From Paenibacillus sacheonensis (GTDB taxonomy: Bacteria > Bacillota > Bacilli > Paenibacillales > Paenibacillaceae), in the NCBI RefSeq assembly GCF_009909195.1, contig NZ_JAAAMU010000009.1:186001-250000 (forward strand): DNA of 64,000 nt, in the 5' to 3' direction. The position numbers were made by a program, and so were the translations under genes. The notes under the pieces were generated by a model, which saw only the letters and a program-made list of their open reading frames with translations, was not told the origin of the DNA and did no database searches. Shown piece by piece: positions 1-8,052 of this stretch (positions within the stretch are counted from its first letter, which is position 1; every line of letters starts with the position of its first letter).

Positions 1-350
1 TTGATATCCGCTTTGCTCATTCGCCGCACCTGCAAACCGAATGCGACATTTTCGAATACCGTCATATGCGGCCACAGCGCATAACTTTGGAACACCAGAC
101 CGAGGCCGCGCTTGGACGGTTCCATATGGTAAGCCCTCTCCCCGTTCGCGACTTCCCGGCCGCCGATGCGGATCGAACCGGCATCGGCCCGCTGCAGGCC
201 CGCTATCGTACGCAGCAGCGTCGTCTTGCCGCAGCCGGAAGGACCGAGGAAGGTGATGAAATCCCCTTGCTCGATGACAAGATCAATGCCGTTAAGGACT
301 TGCTTCTGCTGCAGGCGAACTTGGATATTGTTCAACTCGATTGCCGTCAT
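1..350 (-). CDS. Iron(III)-type ABC transporter ATP-binding protein (partial)
   Basis: The N-terminal 116 residues of an ABC ATPase are present; the rest lies beyond the left window edge. Walker A (GPSGCGKT, residues 36-43) and a Q-loop (VFQSY, near residue 89) are visible. The protein would energise uptake through the adjacent two-domain permease, as in FbpC/AfuC/FutC systems for ferric iron. The start overlaps the permease stop as TGATG, which implies translational coupling. A second ATG directly upstream (353) is possible, but the GGAGG spacing (6 nt) favours 350. Iron as substrate is inferred from the permease and binding-protein families; polyamine, thiamine or phosphonate uptake cannot be excluded. 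The signature motif and Walker B are not in the window. Confidence 0.88.
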   Translation of the reverse strand, partial: MTAIELNNIQVRLQQKQVLNGIDLVIEQGDFITFLGPSGCGKTTLLRTIAGLQRADAGSIRIGGREVANGERAYHMEPSKRGLGLVFQSYALWPHMTVFENVAFGLQVRRMSKADI

Positions 351-2176
351 CATTGCCCTCCTATCCCTTGCGTGAGATCCGCTTTGCCGAACTTGACCGC
401 CGCGGCGTATACCGCCATGACGATGAAAATAATGATCATGAGTATGACGTTGGTCAACTGCTCGTAGCCTTTCTCCGCGTAATAGAACGTTAGCGTCGTC
501 AGCGTCTCCGTCCTTGGCGTGACGAGCAGGATGATCAGCTCCATCTCCTTCATCGCGCCGATGAACACGAGCAGGAACATCGATACGAGATTCTTGCGAT
601 TCAGCGGAAGCAGAATTCGCCGGAAGCGCGTCAGCCACGAAGCGCCGCTGATCTGCGCGGCTTCCTCGAGCTCCGTTCCGATCTGCAGCATCGAGGCGCT
701 GCCGGCCTTGACGGTAAACGGCAGTTCCTTCACGACGGTGATGAGAATGAGCAGTGTCATCGTGCCGTACAGCGCTGGCAGGAAGAACGTCGGCTTGGCG
801 AAGATCGAGATGTACAGCGCGGCCAGCGAGATGCCCGGTATCAGATAGGGCAGGAACGACGCTTGGTCGACCGCCCGTCCCAGCCAGCTCAACCTGCCGC
901 GCGCGACGACATAGCCGAGCGCCACGCCGACCACGGCAGCCGCGATGGCCGCGATGCCGGCAATGGCGAGCGAATTTTTGAGCGCCAGCGTGAAGATCGG
1001 ATTCTGCATCGCGCCTTTCTCCCCCGTGTTGATAGCCGGGTCGGAGCCTCCCCACCAATAATGCGTCGTAAAATTACTTAGACTATATGTGCCTTCCTTA
1101 AGCATGAACGATTGCGCCAGCAGTACCAGCAGCGGAACGACGGCCACCATCGCCATCCCCAGCGAAGCAAGCGTCGCGACCGGATATTTCCACGAGCCGA
1201 GCGGCGTCAGCGTGCGCGCGCTGCCCTTGCCGGTCACGGTGACGAAGCTCTTCCTGCGCCCGATGGCGCGGTGGTTGACATAGATCGCCAGCATGGAGAT
1301 GAGCATGAGCGTCAGGCTGAGCACGTTCGCCTCGGTCGTCAGCCTCGAACGCATGCTGGAATACAGCATGGTCGAGATCATGTAGAAATTAACGGGCGTG
1401 CCGAGCAGCGCCGGGACGCCGTACGAACTGATCGCCTTCGTGAAGATCAGGATAAAGCCGGACAGAATCGACGGCAGCACGAGCGGCATGACGATTCTGC
1501 GGAGAATCGTCAGCCTGCTCGCCCCCGCCACGCTCGCCGCTTCCTCCAGCTGGCTGTTCATCGAACTCAGCGCGGCGCCGACGATCAGGAAGAAAAACAC
1601 GCTGTCGTGAATGGACAACGAGATGACGATGGGCACGAAGCCGTACGACAGCCAATCCGGCATCGACACATGGAGTAGCGACTGCAGGATGCCCGGCGTC
1701 CCGCCGATCTTGCCGTTCTTGAAGAACGTCAGCCAAGCTTGGGATAGAATCCACGCCGGCAGCAGATAGGGGATGACCGCCAGGAACGATATCGTCCGCT
1801 TCAGCGGAATGTCCGTCCTCGTCACGAGCCAAGCAAGTCCGCAGCCGATCGCCATCGACAACACGGACACGGTCGCGCCCACGGCCAAGGAGTTCAGAAG
1901 CGGTTTGTAGAACAACGAGTAGCTCATGTCGCTCGCCAGCACGCGAATCCAATGGTAGAGGGTGAAGTGCCCCGGATCCGCTTCGCCCGTCAATCGCATG
2001 TCCTGCCGACGCCAAATAAACGTCGACCAAGCGATGCGCAGCACCGGCCAAATGACCATGTACGATAAGAAGAGAAGGGCCGCGGCCCCGATCAGATGAA
2101 CGGGATTCCGCAGCCGATTCAAGATGATGTTCTGCCAACGCGGCCGCTGGCTGATCGGGGCCGTTACTTTCGCCAC
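350..2176 (-). CDS. Iron(III)-type ABC transporter permease, fused two-domain
   Basis: This 608-residue membrane protein has two tandem BPD_transp_1 halves, each with about six hydrophobic segments. Each half carries an EAA-type loop for docking the ATPase: LEEAASVAGAS near residue 210 and LEEAAQISGAS near residue 510. Fused double permeases of this length are typical of FbpB/FutB ferric-iron importers. The GTG start has GGAG six bases upstream. It follows the binding-protein gene by 24 bp and overlaps the ATPase gene, giving the order binding protein, permease, ATPase on one transcript. Substrate assignment is from family and gene order only. Confidence 0.9.
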   Translation of the reverse strand: MAKVTAPISQRPRWQNIILNRLRNPVHLIGAAALLFLSYMVIWPVLRIAWSTFIWRRQDMRLTGEADPGHFTLYHWIRVLASDMSYSLFYKPLLNSLAVGATVSVLSMAIGCGLAWLVTRTDIPLKRTISFLAVIPYLLPAWILSQAWLTFFKNGKIGGTPGILQSLLHVSMPDWLSYGFVPIVISLSIHDSVFFFLIVGAALSSMNSQLEEAASVAGASRLTILRRIVMPLVLPSILSGFILIFTKAISSYGVPALLGTPVNFYMISTMLYSSMRSRLTTEANVLSLTLMLISMLAIYVNHRAIGRRKSFVTVTGKGSARTLTPLGSWKYPVATLASLGMAMVAVVPLLVLLAQSFMLKEGTYSLSNFTTHYWWGGSDPAINTGEKGAMQNPIFTLALKNSLAIAGIAAIAAAVVGVALGYVVARGRLSWLGRAVDQASFLPYLIPGISLAALYISIFAKPTFFLPALYGTMTLLILITVVKELPFTVKAGSASMLQIGTELEEAAQISGASWLTRFRRILLPLNRKNLVSMFLLVFIGAMKEMELIILLVTPRTETLTTLTFYYAEKGYEQLTNVILMIIIFIVMAVYAAAVKFGKADLTQGIGGQ

Positions 2177-2200
2177 TGTTCTCTCCGCCCTTGCTGTGAA

Positions 2201-3469
2201 TTACTTTTGCTTGATCCAGAAATCGCGCACCTTCGGCGCGGCATTGTAGAGCGCTTCGCCGTCGAAGGGCCACAGGTTGAGCGACTCGAACGAAATGTCG
2301 TTCTTCGTCTGCACGTCGGAGCGCGGCACCCACGAGCCTACCTCGTTGAACGGATCCAGGCCCGCTCCCTTGGCGTCCGTCTCGCCCATCATCCAGCGGA
2401 TGAACAGCTTCGCGCCCGCTTCGTGCGGGGCTTTGTTCGCCAGGAAGAAGTAACCGGCATCGGGAACGGCCGTCTTCGGCTTGATATCGTAGATCGGCTG
2501 AATCGTCCAGCCGTTCTCTTCGTTCTTCGAGACATCGCCCGACACGGCCAGTCCGACCGCCTCGCTGTCCGCTTTGCCGATCGCATCCAGGACGTCGTCG
2601 CTGCCCTTCAGCACGATCAGGCCGTTGTCGAACAGCTCCTGTATGTATTCATAGCCGGCGTTCTCCGTGCCGTGCAGCTCGATGTCCTTGCCGAACTTTT
2701 CCTTGTACGCCGCTGCCATGTCGTCGCTGTTCGTGACCATCGTCGTGAACAAATCCATGAACGCCGGCGAGCTGAGCGGATCGGCGGTATAGACCTTGCC
2801 TTTGAATTCCGGCGTCGTCAGATCCCACCAGTTGCTCACGGGCGCTTTCTCGTAATGTTTCGCGTTGTAGAAAATCGTCCGGAATTCCACGTAGTTGGCG
2901 TAAGCCTCCGCTTGCGTGCGGTAAGGCTCGTCGACCTTCGGCGCGATATCTTCCGGCAAGTATTTGATGTAACGGCCAGGCTTCACCATCTCTTCCTCGA
3001 CGGCGCCGCTGACTTCTTTGGTCACGATGACATCCGGATTGAACTGGCCGGCATCCTGTTCCTTCATGACTTTATCCATCATCTCGTCGGACTTGACCTT
3101 GCTCACTTCGACTTTTATGCCCGGGTATTGCTTCATGAAGGTCTCGGCGGCGTCGTTGGCGCGCCCGGACGTGGAGTAGACGATAACCTTGCCTTCTTCT
3201 TTGGCCTTGGCGTACAGCGCGTCGACCGATTCCTCGGACGCCGATGCGCCCGTCGTATTGCCGCTTCCGTTACCCGCGGCAGCATTGGTGCCCGCTTCGT
3301 TCCCTGCCGCTTGACCGTTCGCGTTCGTGCCCGCATTCGCGCTGGCCTCTCCGTTTGCGGAAGCATTGCCGTTATCGGCGTTTTGTCCGCATGCTGTCAT
3401 AATCATTGCTGCCGCAGCGAGCGCGAGCACCGTCTTCGCGGGCTTATTCTGATGTAGGCGGTTCAACAT
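2201..3469 (-). CDS. Iron(III)-type ABC transporter substrate-binding lipoprotein
   Basis: A 422-residue secreted binding protein. A short positive N-terminus, a hydrophobic run and a lipobox (MTAC) predict lipid anchoring to the membrane. A low-complexity linker rich in N, G, A and T (about residues 25-75) follows, then a type-2 periplasmic-binding fold that opens with VDALYAKAKEEGKVIVYST, typical of Fe3+ (FutA/AfuA-like) binding proteins. The ATG at 3469 was chosen over the more upstream in-frame ATG because AGGAGG stands 10 bases before it and the signal peptide starts there. It is the first gene of the importer operon. The metal was not deduced from visible ligand residues, so iron remains a family-level inference. 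Confidence 0.85.
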   Translation of the reverse strand: MLNRLHQNKPAKTVLALAAAAMIMTACGQNADNGNASANGEASANAGTNANGQAAGNEAGTNAAAGNGSGNTTGASASEESVDALYAKAKEEGKVIVYSTSGRANDAAETFMKQYPGIKVEVSKVKSDEMMDKVMKEQDAGQFNPDVIVTKEVSGAVEEEMVKPGRYIKYLPEDIAPKVDEPYRTQAEAYANYVEFRTIFYNAKHYEKAPVSNWWDLTTPEFKGKVYTADPLSSPAFMDLFTTMVTNSDDMAAAYKEKFGKDIELHGTENAGYEYIQELFDNGLIVLKGSDDVLDAIGKADSEAVGLAVSGDVSKNEENGWTIQPIYDIKPKTAVPDAGYFFLANKAPHEAGAKLFIRWMMGETDAKGAGLDPFNEVGSWVPRSDVQTKNDISFESLNLWPFDGEALYNAAPKVRDFWIKQK

Positions 3470-3590
3470 GGTTGGATATCCTCCTGGGCGATCGGCGTCG
3501 TAGGGCCGCATCGGTATGGTTTTTTCATCTCCTTCATGACTATAAATCCGAATTGTAAGCGGCATGTTTCTCCTATGTGGAGGTTTGGTA

Positions 3591-3625
3591 AAAAACTATT
3601 ATTCGTTCATAAAATGATAGTTTTT
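3591..3625. promoter_or_regulatory. A/T-rich inverted repeat upstream of the iron-type importer
   Basis: AAAAACTAT at 3591-3599 is mirrored by ATAGTTTTT at 3617-3625, and the arms continue inward with one mismatch. It lies about 120 bp before the binding-protein start. It could be an operator for a metal or other regulator, or a plus-strand terminator since a T run follows. It does not match the classical 19-bp Fur box well. Confidence 0.4.
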
Positions 3626-3651
3626 GTTCATTTTGGTTCTGCTGAGGCTCA

Positions 3652-3955
3652 ATGTGCTTTCGTACGCCAAAAGCTGCCGCACGTGCACAATTCCGGGCTC
3701 ATTTCGTCTCTTTGTGCTTTAAAAGCTGCTGTATTGCACAATTCCTGCCCAAACTCGACACTTCGCGCTTCAAAAGCTGCTGTATTGCACAATTTCGGGC
3801 TCATTTCGTCTCTTTGTGCTCTAAAAGCTGCTGTATTGCACAATTCCGGCCCAAACTCGGCACTTCTTGCTCCAAATGCTGCTGTGGTGCACAATTTCGA
3901 TCCAAACTCGACTTTCGCGCGCCAAAAGCTGCTCATTTACACAATTCCGCCCCCT
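3652..3955. repeat. Degenerate tandem repeat, 51-bp period, six copies
   Basis: The landmark GCACAA recurs at 3685, 3736, 3787, 3838 and 3889 (exact 51-bp steps), with a degenerate sixth copy (ACACAA) at 3939. Each unit contains AAAGCTGCTGTATTGCACAA or a variant. Two sub-types alternate in the first four copies (one with GGGCTCATTTCGTCTC, one with CCCAAACTCG), so there is also a 102-bp higher-order period. It is not a CRISPR: the whole unit repeats and there are no unique spacers. Confidence 0.9.
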
Positions 3956-4156
3956 AGGCACGGAAAAAGCCCCCTCTCCCCCTTGCCCCTCAGCTCATTT
4001 TCTACGAATGCTCGCCTAATTGGAGACTGCGGCACGCAAGCCGCATGTCCTGCCGGACAAAACAAAGAACCTTGAACCCCGCTTATAACAAGCAGTTTCC
4101 AAGGCCCTTTGCATTACATACCCCTCGCGACAATCGATAGCCATTCCGCCCCACTA

Positions 4157-5215
4157 CTATCCATGCTCATGCGCATGACCCGGCTCCGACCCATCGCATA
4201 ACATCGAGGCCGGATGCGGGTGGCCATCGTCCTCCATTTGAACCGTGCAGTGTCCGATGTTCAGATGCAGCAGGCGGTGCTCGATTTCCCTTAGCAGCGT
4301 TTGGCTTTGGCCGATGGTCATATCGGCATCCAGCGTCACGTGGCAGGAGAGCGCGTTGCGGCCGCTCGTAATGCTCCAGACATGCAAATCATGGACGGCA
4401 TGGATGCCCGGTATGGAGCAGATCGCTTCCGCGACTTTCCGCAGCTCCACGTCCTTCGGCGTCGCTTCCATGAGGATATGGATGGTTTGCTTCACGATGC
4501 CGAAGGCGCCGAAGGCGATCAGCACGGCGATACCCACGCTGAGGATGGGATCGACGACGTACCACCCGGTAAAATGAATGATCAGTCCGCCGATGATAAC
4601 GCCCGCCGAAGCCGCCGCATCGCCTACCATGTGCAGCACGGCGCTTCTGACGTTCATATTGTCTTCCTTATTGAGCCCAAGTCCGAATCCCAGGTATAAA
4701 TTCAGGATCAGTCCGACGCCGGCGCTGATGAACAACCACGTGCTGCCGACTTCTTCGGGGGCCTGCAGCCGCCTGACGGCCTCCCATAAAATAATGATCG
4801 CTATCACGATCAGCGACAGCGCATTGATGAAGGCCGCCAGGATGCCCGAACGATGGTACCCGAACGTATAGCCTTCCGAAGGCGCCTTGAGCGACTGCTT
4901 CATCGCATACCAGGACAGGCCGATCGCCGCGATATCAGTCAGCACATGACCCGCGTCGGAGAGCAGCGCCAGGCTGTTGGAGATGATGCCCCCGACAACC
5001 TCGACGGCCAGTATCGCGAAGCTGAGAAAGAACGCCAGCTTCATCTTGCCGATCGGCGCATGCGTATGAAAAACGTCGCCATGATTATGGCTGTGGCTGT
5101 GGCCGTGTCCATGGCCATGATCTTGCTCGTGACCATGTTCTTGCTCGTGATCATGTTCATGCTCGTGATCATGTTCATGCTCGCGATGATGCCCGCGAGG
5201 CCGGGAGTGACCCAT
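4157..5215 (-). CDS. Cation diffusion facilitator (zinc/divalent metal efflux)
   Basis: A 352-residue CDF transporter that exports Zn2+ or related divalent metals by proton antiport. The first 50 residues are dominated by His, Asp and Glu (for example HEHDHEHEHDHEQEHGHEQD), a cytosolic metal-sensing or chelating head. Six membrane segments follow, with metal-site signatures SLALLSDAGHVLTD (membrane segment 2) and MVGDAAASAGV (segment 5), and a C-terminal cytoplasmic ferredoxin-like domain (VHDLHVWSITSGRNALSCHV). The HxxxD pair of zinc-selective CDFs is represented by D-H in segment 2 and D in segment 5. ATG 5215 was chosen because AAGGGG lies 8 bases upstream; the longer reading frame has no good start. 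Closest named relatives are CzcD/ZitB. Confidence 0.93.
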   Translation of the reverse strand: MGHSRPRGHHREHEHDHEHEHDHEQEHGHEQDHGHGHGHSHSHNHGDVFHTHAPIGKMKLAFFLSFAILAVEVVGGIISNSLALLSDAGHVLTDIAAIGLSWYAMKQSLKAPSEGYTFGYHRSGILAAFINALSLIVIAIIILWEAVRRLQAPEEVGSTWLFISAGVGLILNLYLGFGLGLNKEDNMNVRSAVLHMVGDAAASAGVIIGGLIIHFTGWYVVDPILSVGIAVLIAFGAFGIVKQTIHILMEATPKDVELRKVAEAICSIPGIHAVHDLHVWSITSGRNALSCHVTLDADMTIGQSQTLLREIEHRLLHLNIGHCTVQMEDDGHPHPASMLCDGSEPGHAHEHG

Positions 5216-5561
5216 CTGCGATTCCCCTTTCACCTTGCGCGAACGCAGAGGCGGCACGGCTTCGATCGACGCCCGTGCCGCCGCATCCTTATGCCGTCCG
5301 CGGCTCCCTGCCGTACTTCCGCTATGAGCCATTATTCTCATCAGTGTAGCATACGGGGAATTGGAGCAACAACTTAACAGATCGCCGCCGGCCAGGGTGT
5401 GCAGCTGACATAGCAAGAAGCTATGCCGGCATGGCATAGCTCCTCTTGTTCGTTATTACCCCTTCGTCCGGAACGTGACGCTCGGCAGATCGCCAGGCGG
5501 GACTTCCGGACCGGCAGCGCATCCTGCCATGGAATAACCGCCCGGCCAGCCAGCTAGTCAC
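5216..5561. other. Intergenic region upstream of the CDF gene
   Basis: About 350 bp between hflX and the CDF gene. Only one clear element is visible, the perfect 9-5-9 inverted repeat at 5419-5441. No gene and no strong terminator for hflX were recognised. Confidence 0.5.
5419..5441. promoter_or_regulatory. Perfect inverted repeat upstream of the CDF gene
   Basis: AGCTATGCC at 5419-5427 and GGCATAGCT at 5433-5441 form a perfect 9-bp inverted repeat with a 5-nt centre. No U run follows on either strand, so a dimeric repressor operator or an mRNA hairpin fits better than a terminator. Its position about 200 bp ahead of a metal efflux gene makes a metal-responsive repressor site possible, but this is inference. 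Confidence 0.35.
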
Positions 5562-6851
5562 TTATTCCGCCGCCAAAGGCTCCGCGAACAAATGCTTATA
5601 TTTCTCGTAATCGGCTCTCCTGCACTCCATCGTGAGACGGGTGCCGTTCGGCTCGTAATCGGTTGCCTGCACATGGGCGTTGGCATTGAAGTACGAGACC
5701 AGCCGGCCCTCCGCGAACGGAATGATGACCTCGCACTGGACGTAATCCTGGAAGATCCGATCCTTTACCAGCGTGACCAGCTCTTCCAGACCCGCTCCCT
5801 CCTTGACGGAGAGATACACCCTGTCGTCTTCCGCCCGAGGGTAGCGTTCTCCGGTCAGGTCCGTCTTGTTGTACGCGTAGACCATCGGAATATGACCCGC
5901 GCCGAGCTCCTTCAGCGTCGCATTGGTGACTTCGATCAGACGCTCGTATTCCGGGTTGGAGTAATCGACGACCTGAACCAGCAGGTCCGCCTCGGCGACC
6001 TCCTCCAGCGTGGAGCGGAAAGCCTTGACGAGATGATGCGGCAGTTGACTGACGAAGCCGACCGTGTCGGTCAGCAGGAACGCCTTGTTATCCGGCAGCT
6101 CGATGCTCCGAACCGACGTCTCGAGCGTGGCGAAAAGCATGTCTTTGGCCAGCACCTGTTTGTTCGAGTCGGGCATGTAGCGGTCGAGAATCGCGTTCAT
6201 GAGACTGGATTTGCCCGCATTCGTGTAGCCGACGAGACAGACGACGGCGGCTCCGGTTTTCAGCCGCTGCTTGCGCTGCACCTGCCGCCGCGAGACGAGC
6301 TTCTCCAGATCCTCCTGCAGCGCGGAGATCCGCTCCTCGATGCGGCGACGGTCGAGCTCGAGCTTCGTCTCGCCCGCGCCCCGGTTCTTCAAGCCCGAGC
6401 CGCCGCCTTGGCGGCCGAGCGATTCCCGCAGGCCCACGAGCCGCGGAAGCATATATTGCAGCTGCGCCACTTCTACCTGCAGCTGCGCTTCTCGGGTCTG
6501 CGCCCGATCGCCGAAAATATCGAGGATCAGAATCGTCCGGTCGATGACCCGCTTATCCAGCGCGCCCTCCAGATTGCGGAGCTGGGACGGCGACAGCTCG
6601 TCGTTGAAGATGACGGTCGAAGCGTCCAATCCCTCCGCGTACGCGGCCAACTCTTGAATTTTACCCGTGCCCAGATAATGAGGACCGTTGATCTTGGATG
6701 CATTCTGCGTCAGCTCGCCGACGACTTCGATGTTGTTGGCTTCGGCAAGGCTGCGCAGCTCTTCCATCGAGTACGCAAAATCCGGTCTGTCGTTCAAGTT
6801 CACGCCGACGATGACGGCTTTATGATTGATGGCTGCTTGTTGTTCTTCCAT
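5562..6851 (-). CDS. hflX: Ribosome-associated GTPase HflX
   Basis: A 429-residue HflX-type GTPase that binds the 50S subunit and splits stalled or vacant 70S ribosomes under heat or antibiotic stress. Domains in order: N-terminal alpha/beta domain (NLNDRPDF... NGPHYLGTGKI), helical linker with the family signature GGSGLKNRGAGETKLE, then the G domain with G1 GYTNAGKS, G3 DTVGF and G4 NKTD, and a short C-terminal tail. ATG 6851 is preceded by AAGGAGG at 9 bases; the upstream in-frame start in the same frame has no ribosome site. It has an unusually long leader (see the structured leader entry), which suggests transcription attenuation. Confidence 0.96.
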   Translation of the reverse strand: MEEQQAAINHKAVIVGVNLNDRPDFAYSMEELRSLAEANNIEVVGELTQNASKINGPHYLGTGKIQELAAYAEGLDASTVIFNDELSPSQLRNLEGALDKRVIDRTILILDIFGDRAQTREAQLQVEVAQLQYMLPRLVGLRESLGRQGGGSGLKNRGAGETKLELDRRRIEERISALQEDLEKLVSRRQVQRKQRLKTGAAVVCLVGYTNAGKSSLMNAILDRYMPDSNKQVLAKDMLFATLETSVRSIELPDNKAFLLTDTVGFVSQLPHHLVKAFRSTLEEVAEADLLVQVVDYSNPEYERLIEVTNATLKELGAGHIPMVYAYNKTDLTGERYPRAEDDRVYLSVKEGAGLEELVTLVKDRIFQDYVQCEVIIPFAEGRLVSYFNANAHVQATDYEPNGTRLTMECRRADYEKYKHLFAEPLAAE

Positions 6852-6914
6852 AGGGGAATTCCTCCTTCGTGGATGGCGATAGTCGCTTGTCATAAGTATC
6901 GCTTGTCATGAGCA

Positions 6915-6948
6915 TAAAAAAACGCACGGGCGCTTGGGCCTGTGCGTT
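6915..6948 (-). terminator. Intrinsic terminator inside the hflX leader
   Basis: An 11-bp stem (AACGCACGGGC with GCCTGTGCGTT on the plus strand) is followed on the minus strand by a run of seven U. It ends about 64 nt before the hflX start, where it would stop transcription before the gene unless an antiterminator forms. Confidence 0.8.
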
Positions 6949-7069
6949 TCGCGGATACGAAAGCGAGGAACTCGGATTCTCCCGGACGAAAAGCCGCTGG
7001 GCTTTCCGTCTCGAATCGGCGGCGAAAACTGCATCGATCGGCCATCATCGCCGATTGCAACGCAATCCA

Positions 7070-7234
7070 TCACCTGCTATTCACCGGGAGGCAGGTCGCT
7101 TCGGAGCGCATACGGCGAAAGAAGCCCGCTGTACGGCGGGTGCTTGCAATCGCGGGTGCGCTATACGAATGTTTAAAGGCAACACGGGAACCGAACCCTA
7201 CCGGTTCTGGTTCCTCTCGCGTCGGATGGTGCAT
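7070..7234 (-). CDS. Possible 54-codon upstream ORF in the hflX leader
   Basis: The ATG at 7234 has AAAGG six bases upstream and opens a 54-codon frame beginning MHHPTREEPEPVGFG and ending CLPVNSR before TGA. It resembles no protein family I know and has no obvious arrest motif. Its ribosome site is paired in the predicted stem 7237-7247/7173-7183, whose other half lies inside the ORF itself. That arrangement is typical of leader-peptide control, as known for antibiotic-inducible ribosome-protection genes. A chance open frame in G+C-rich DNA is a real alternative. Confidence 0.25.
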   Translation of the reverse strand: MHHPTREEPEPVGFGSRVAFKHSYSAPAIASTRRTAGFFRRMRSEATCLPVNSR

Positions 7235-7375
7235 GGGTTACCTTTAATGGACAGACCTATCCTGAGTCCTCTGCACGCAGGCAGAGCCTTGGGCGCTATT
7301 CAATTAGCCGCGCAAAGTGCGAACTCGGATAAAGTCTATCACACGTAACCCTCCGTTCCGGTTTGAAGTAAAGCC

Positions 7376-7405
7376 ATCTTAACATACGGACAAGCGGAAA
7401 TGCAA
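7376..7405 (-). promoter_or_regulatory. Predicted promoter of the hflX leader
   Basis: On the minus strand, TTGCAT (7400-7405) and TAAGAT (7376-7381) are separated by 18 bp, a fair sigma-A match. It lies just after the end of the plsY-like gene and would start transcription near 7369, giving a leader of about 500 nt. Confidence 0.45.
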
Positions 7406-7434
7406 ACAACTGGAAGCGACGACCGATGCCCCGC

Positions 7435-8052
7435 TCAGGATCGCTGCCGGCCCGCGATCGCGAAGAACCGGCGCAGCTCCCTGCGGTGCGTGTAGGCAAG
7501 CAGCAGGAAACTGACCAGCCCGAAGGCGAGAATCGCGCGCGGATACTGAGCGATGACTAAGAACACCGACAGCAGCAGCATCCCGAGCACGACTTGAAAG
7601 CCGTCGGCATCGGACGTCGTCGGCCTGCCCCTCGTGAACAGGCGGGAACCCGCAAGCAGGACCGCCAGAATGATGGCGTAGACCAGCGAAGCCGCGAATC
7701 CCGTCAGCGCGCTCCATACGCCGAAGGTAACCGCGATCGCTTTGCCGCCTCTGCCCCCCATGAAAGGCGAGAACGCATGACCCAGGACGGCGGCGGCGGA
7801 CGGAAGCAAGATGCCCATCCCTCCCAAGGAACCGGATGCGGCCAGCCAAAACACCGGCACGTAGCCTTTCAGAAAATCAAGCGCGATCCCGGCCAATCCG
7901 TACGTATATCCTGCAGCCCGCCACAGATTCAGCGCGCCGGGGTTGCCGTCGCCGACCGTTTTCAAGTTATGATTGGCGGCCAGGCCGAGCCAATACGAGA
8001 ACATCAGCGAACCAGACAGAAACGACAGCAGCGTCCACACGAGGATGATCAA
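7435..8052 (-). CDS. PlsY-like glycerol-3-phosphate acyltransferase
   Basis: A 205-residue integral membrane protein of the PlsY family, which transfers acyl groups from acyl-phosphate to glycerol 3-phosphate. Visible family motifs are GDGNPGALNLWR (usually S-G-N-x-G-(A/S)-T-N) near residue 33, DFLKGYVPV near residue 55 and GGRGGKAIA near residue 95; about five hydrophobic segments are present. The TTG start at 8052 overlaps the stop of the upstream glycosyltransferase (TTGA) and has GGGAGG 9 bases upstream; the longer frame has no support. The GNPGA motif deviates from the usual GNPGATN, and pairing with a glycosyltransferase suggests a specialised paralogue making or modifying a glycolipid rather than the housekeeping enzyme. 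This is inference. Confidence 0.8.
   Translation of the reverse strand: MIILVWTLLSFLSGSLMFSYWLGLAANHNLKTVGDGNPGALNLWRAAGYTYGLAGIALDFLKGYVPVFWLAASGSLGGMGILLPSAAAVLGHAFSPFMGGRGGKAIAVTFGVWSALTGFAASLVYAIILAVLLAGSRLFTRGRPTTSDADGFQVVLGMLLLSVFLVIAQYPRAILAFGLVSFLLLAYTHRRELRRFFAIAGRQRS

Larger units (their letters stand above)
3470..4156. other. Gene-free stretch with repeats between importer and CDF gene
   Basis: No convincing gene was found. Long open frames exist on both strands only because the internal tandem repeat has a period of 51 bp, a multiple of three. The stretch holds an inverted repeat next to the importer genes (3591-3625) and the repeat array (3652-3955). The remaining 200 bp before the CDF stop show nothing recognisable. 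Confidence 0.6.
6852..7369 (-). ncRNA. Candidate structured leader RNA of hflX (attenuator)
   Basis: Read on the minus strand, about 500 nt between a plausible promoter (7376-7405) and hflX contain at least seven clear stem-loops: 7270-7287, 7187-7214, a long-range stem of 7237-7247 with 7173-7183, 7127-7143 (CCCGC/GCGGG), two mutually exclusive hairpins at 7037-7055 and 7053-7067, 6985-7010, and finally an intrinsic terminator at 6915-6948. A 54-codon ORF with a good ribosome site (7070-7234) lies inside; its AAAGG is part of the 7237-7247 stem. It does not match the RNase P, tmRNA, SRP, T-box, SAM, cobalamin, lysine or magnesium leader patterns I can recall. The alternative is an independent small RNA that ends at the terminator. 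Confidence 0.45.

Noticed and set aside
3652-3955. Possible CRISPR array
   Set aside because: The entire 51-bp unit is repeated without unique spacers and no cas gene is present in the window.
3536-4075. A 179-codon open frame with repeated AAVLHNS-type peptides, and a 95-codon frame on the other strand
   Set aside because: Both frames are open because the tandem repeat period is a multiple of three. Start, composition and homology support are lacking.
7101-7112. glmS-ribozyme-like CCTCCCGG segment in the hflX leader
   Set aside because: Only eight bases match. The catalytic core and the 5' GCGCC stem of glmS are absent and no glmS gene follows.
6908-7348. A 146-codon plus-strand open frame in the hflX leader region
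   Set aside because: No ribosome site and no protein-like pattern; the dense hairpins on the minus strand explain the sequence better.
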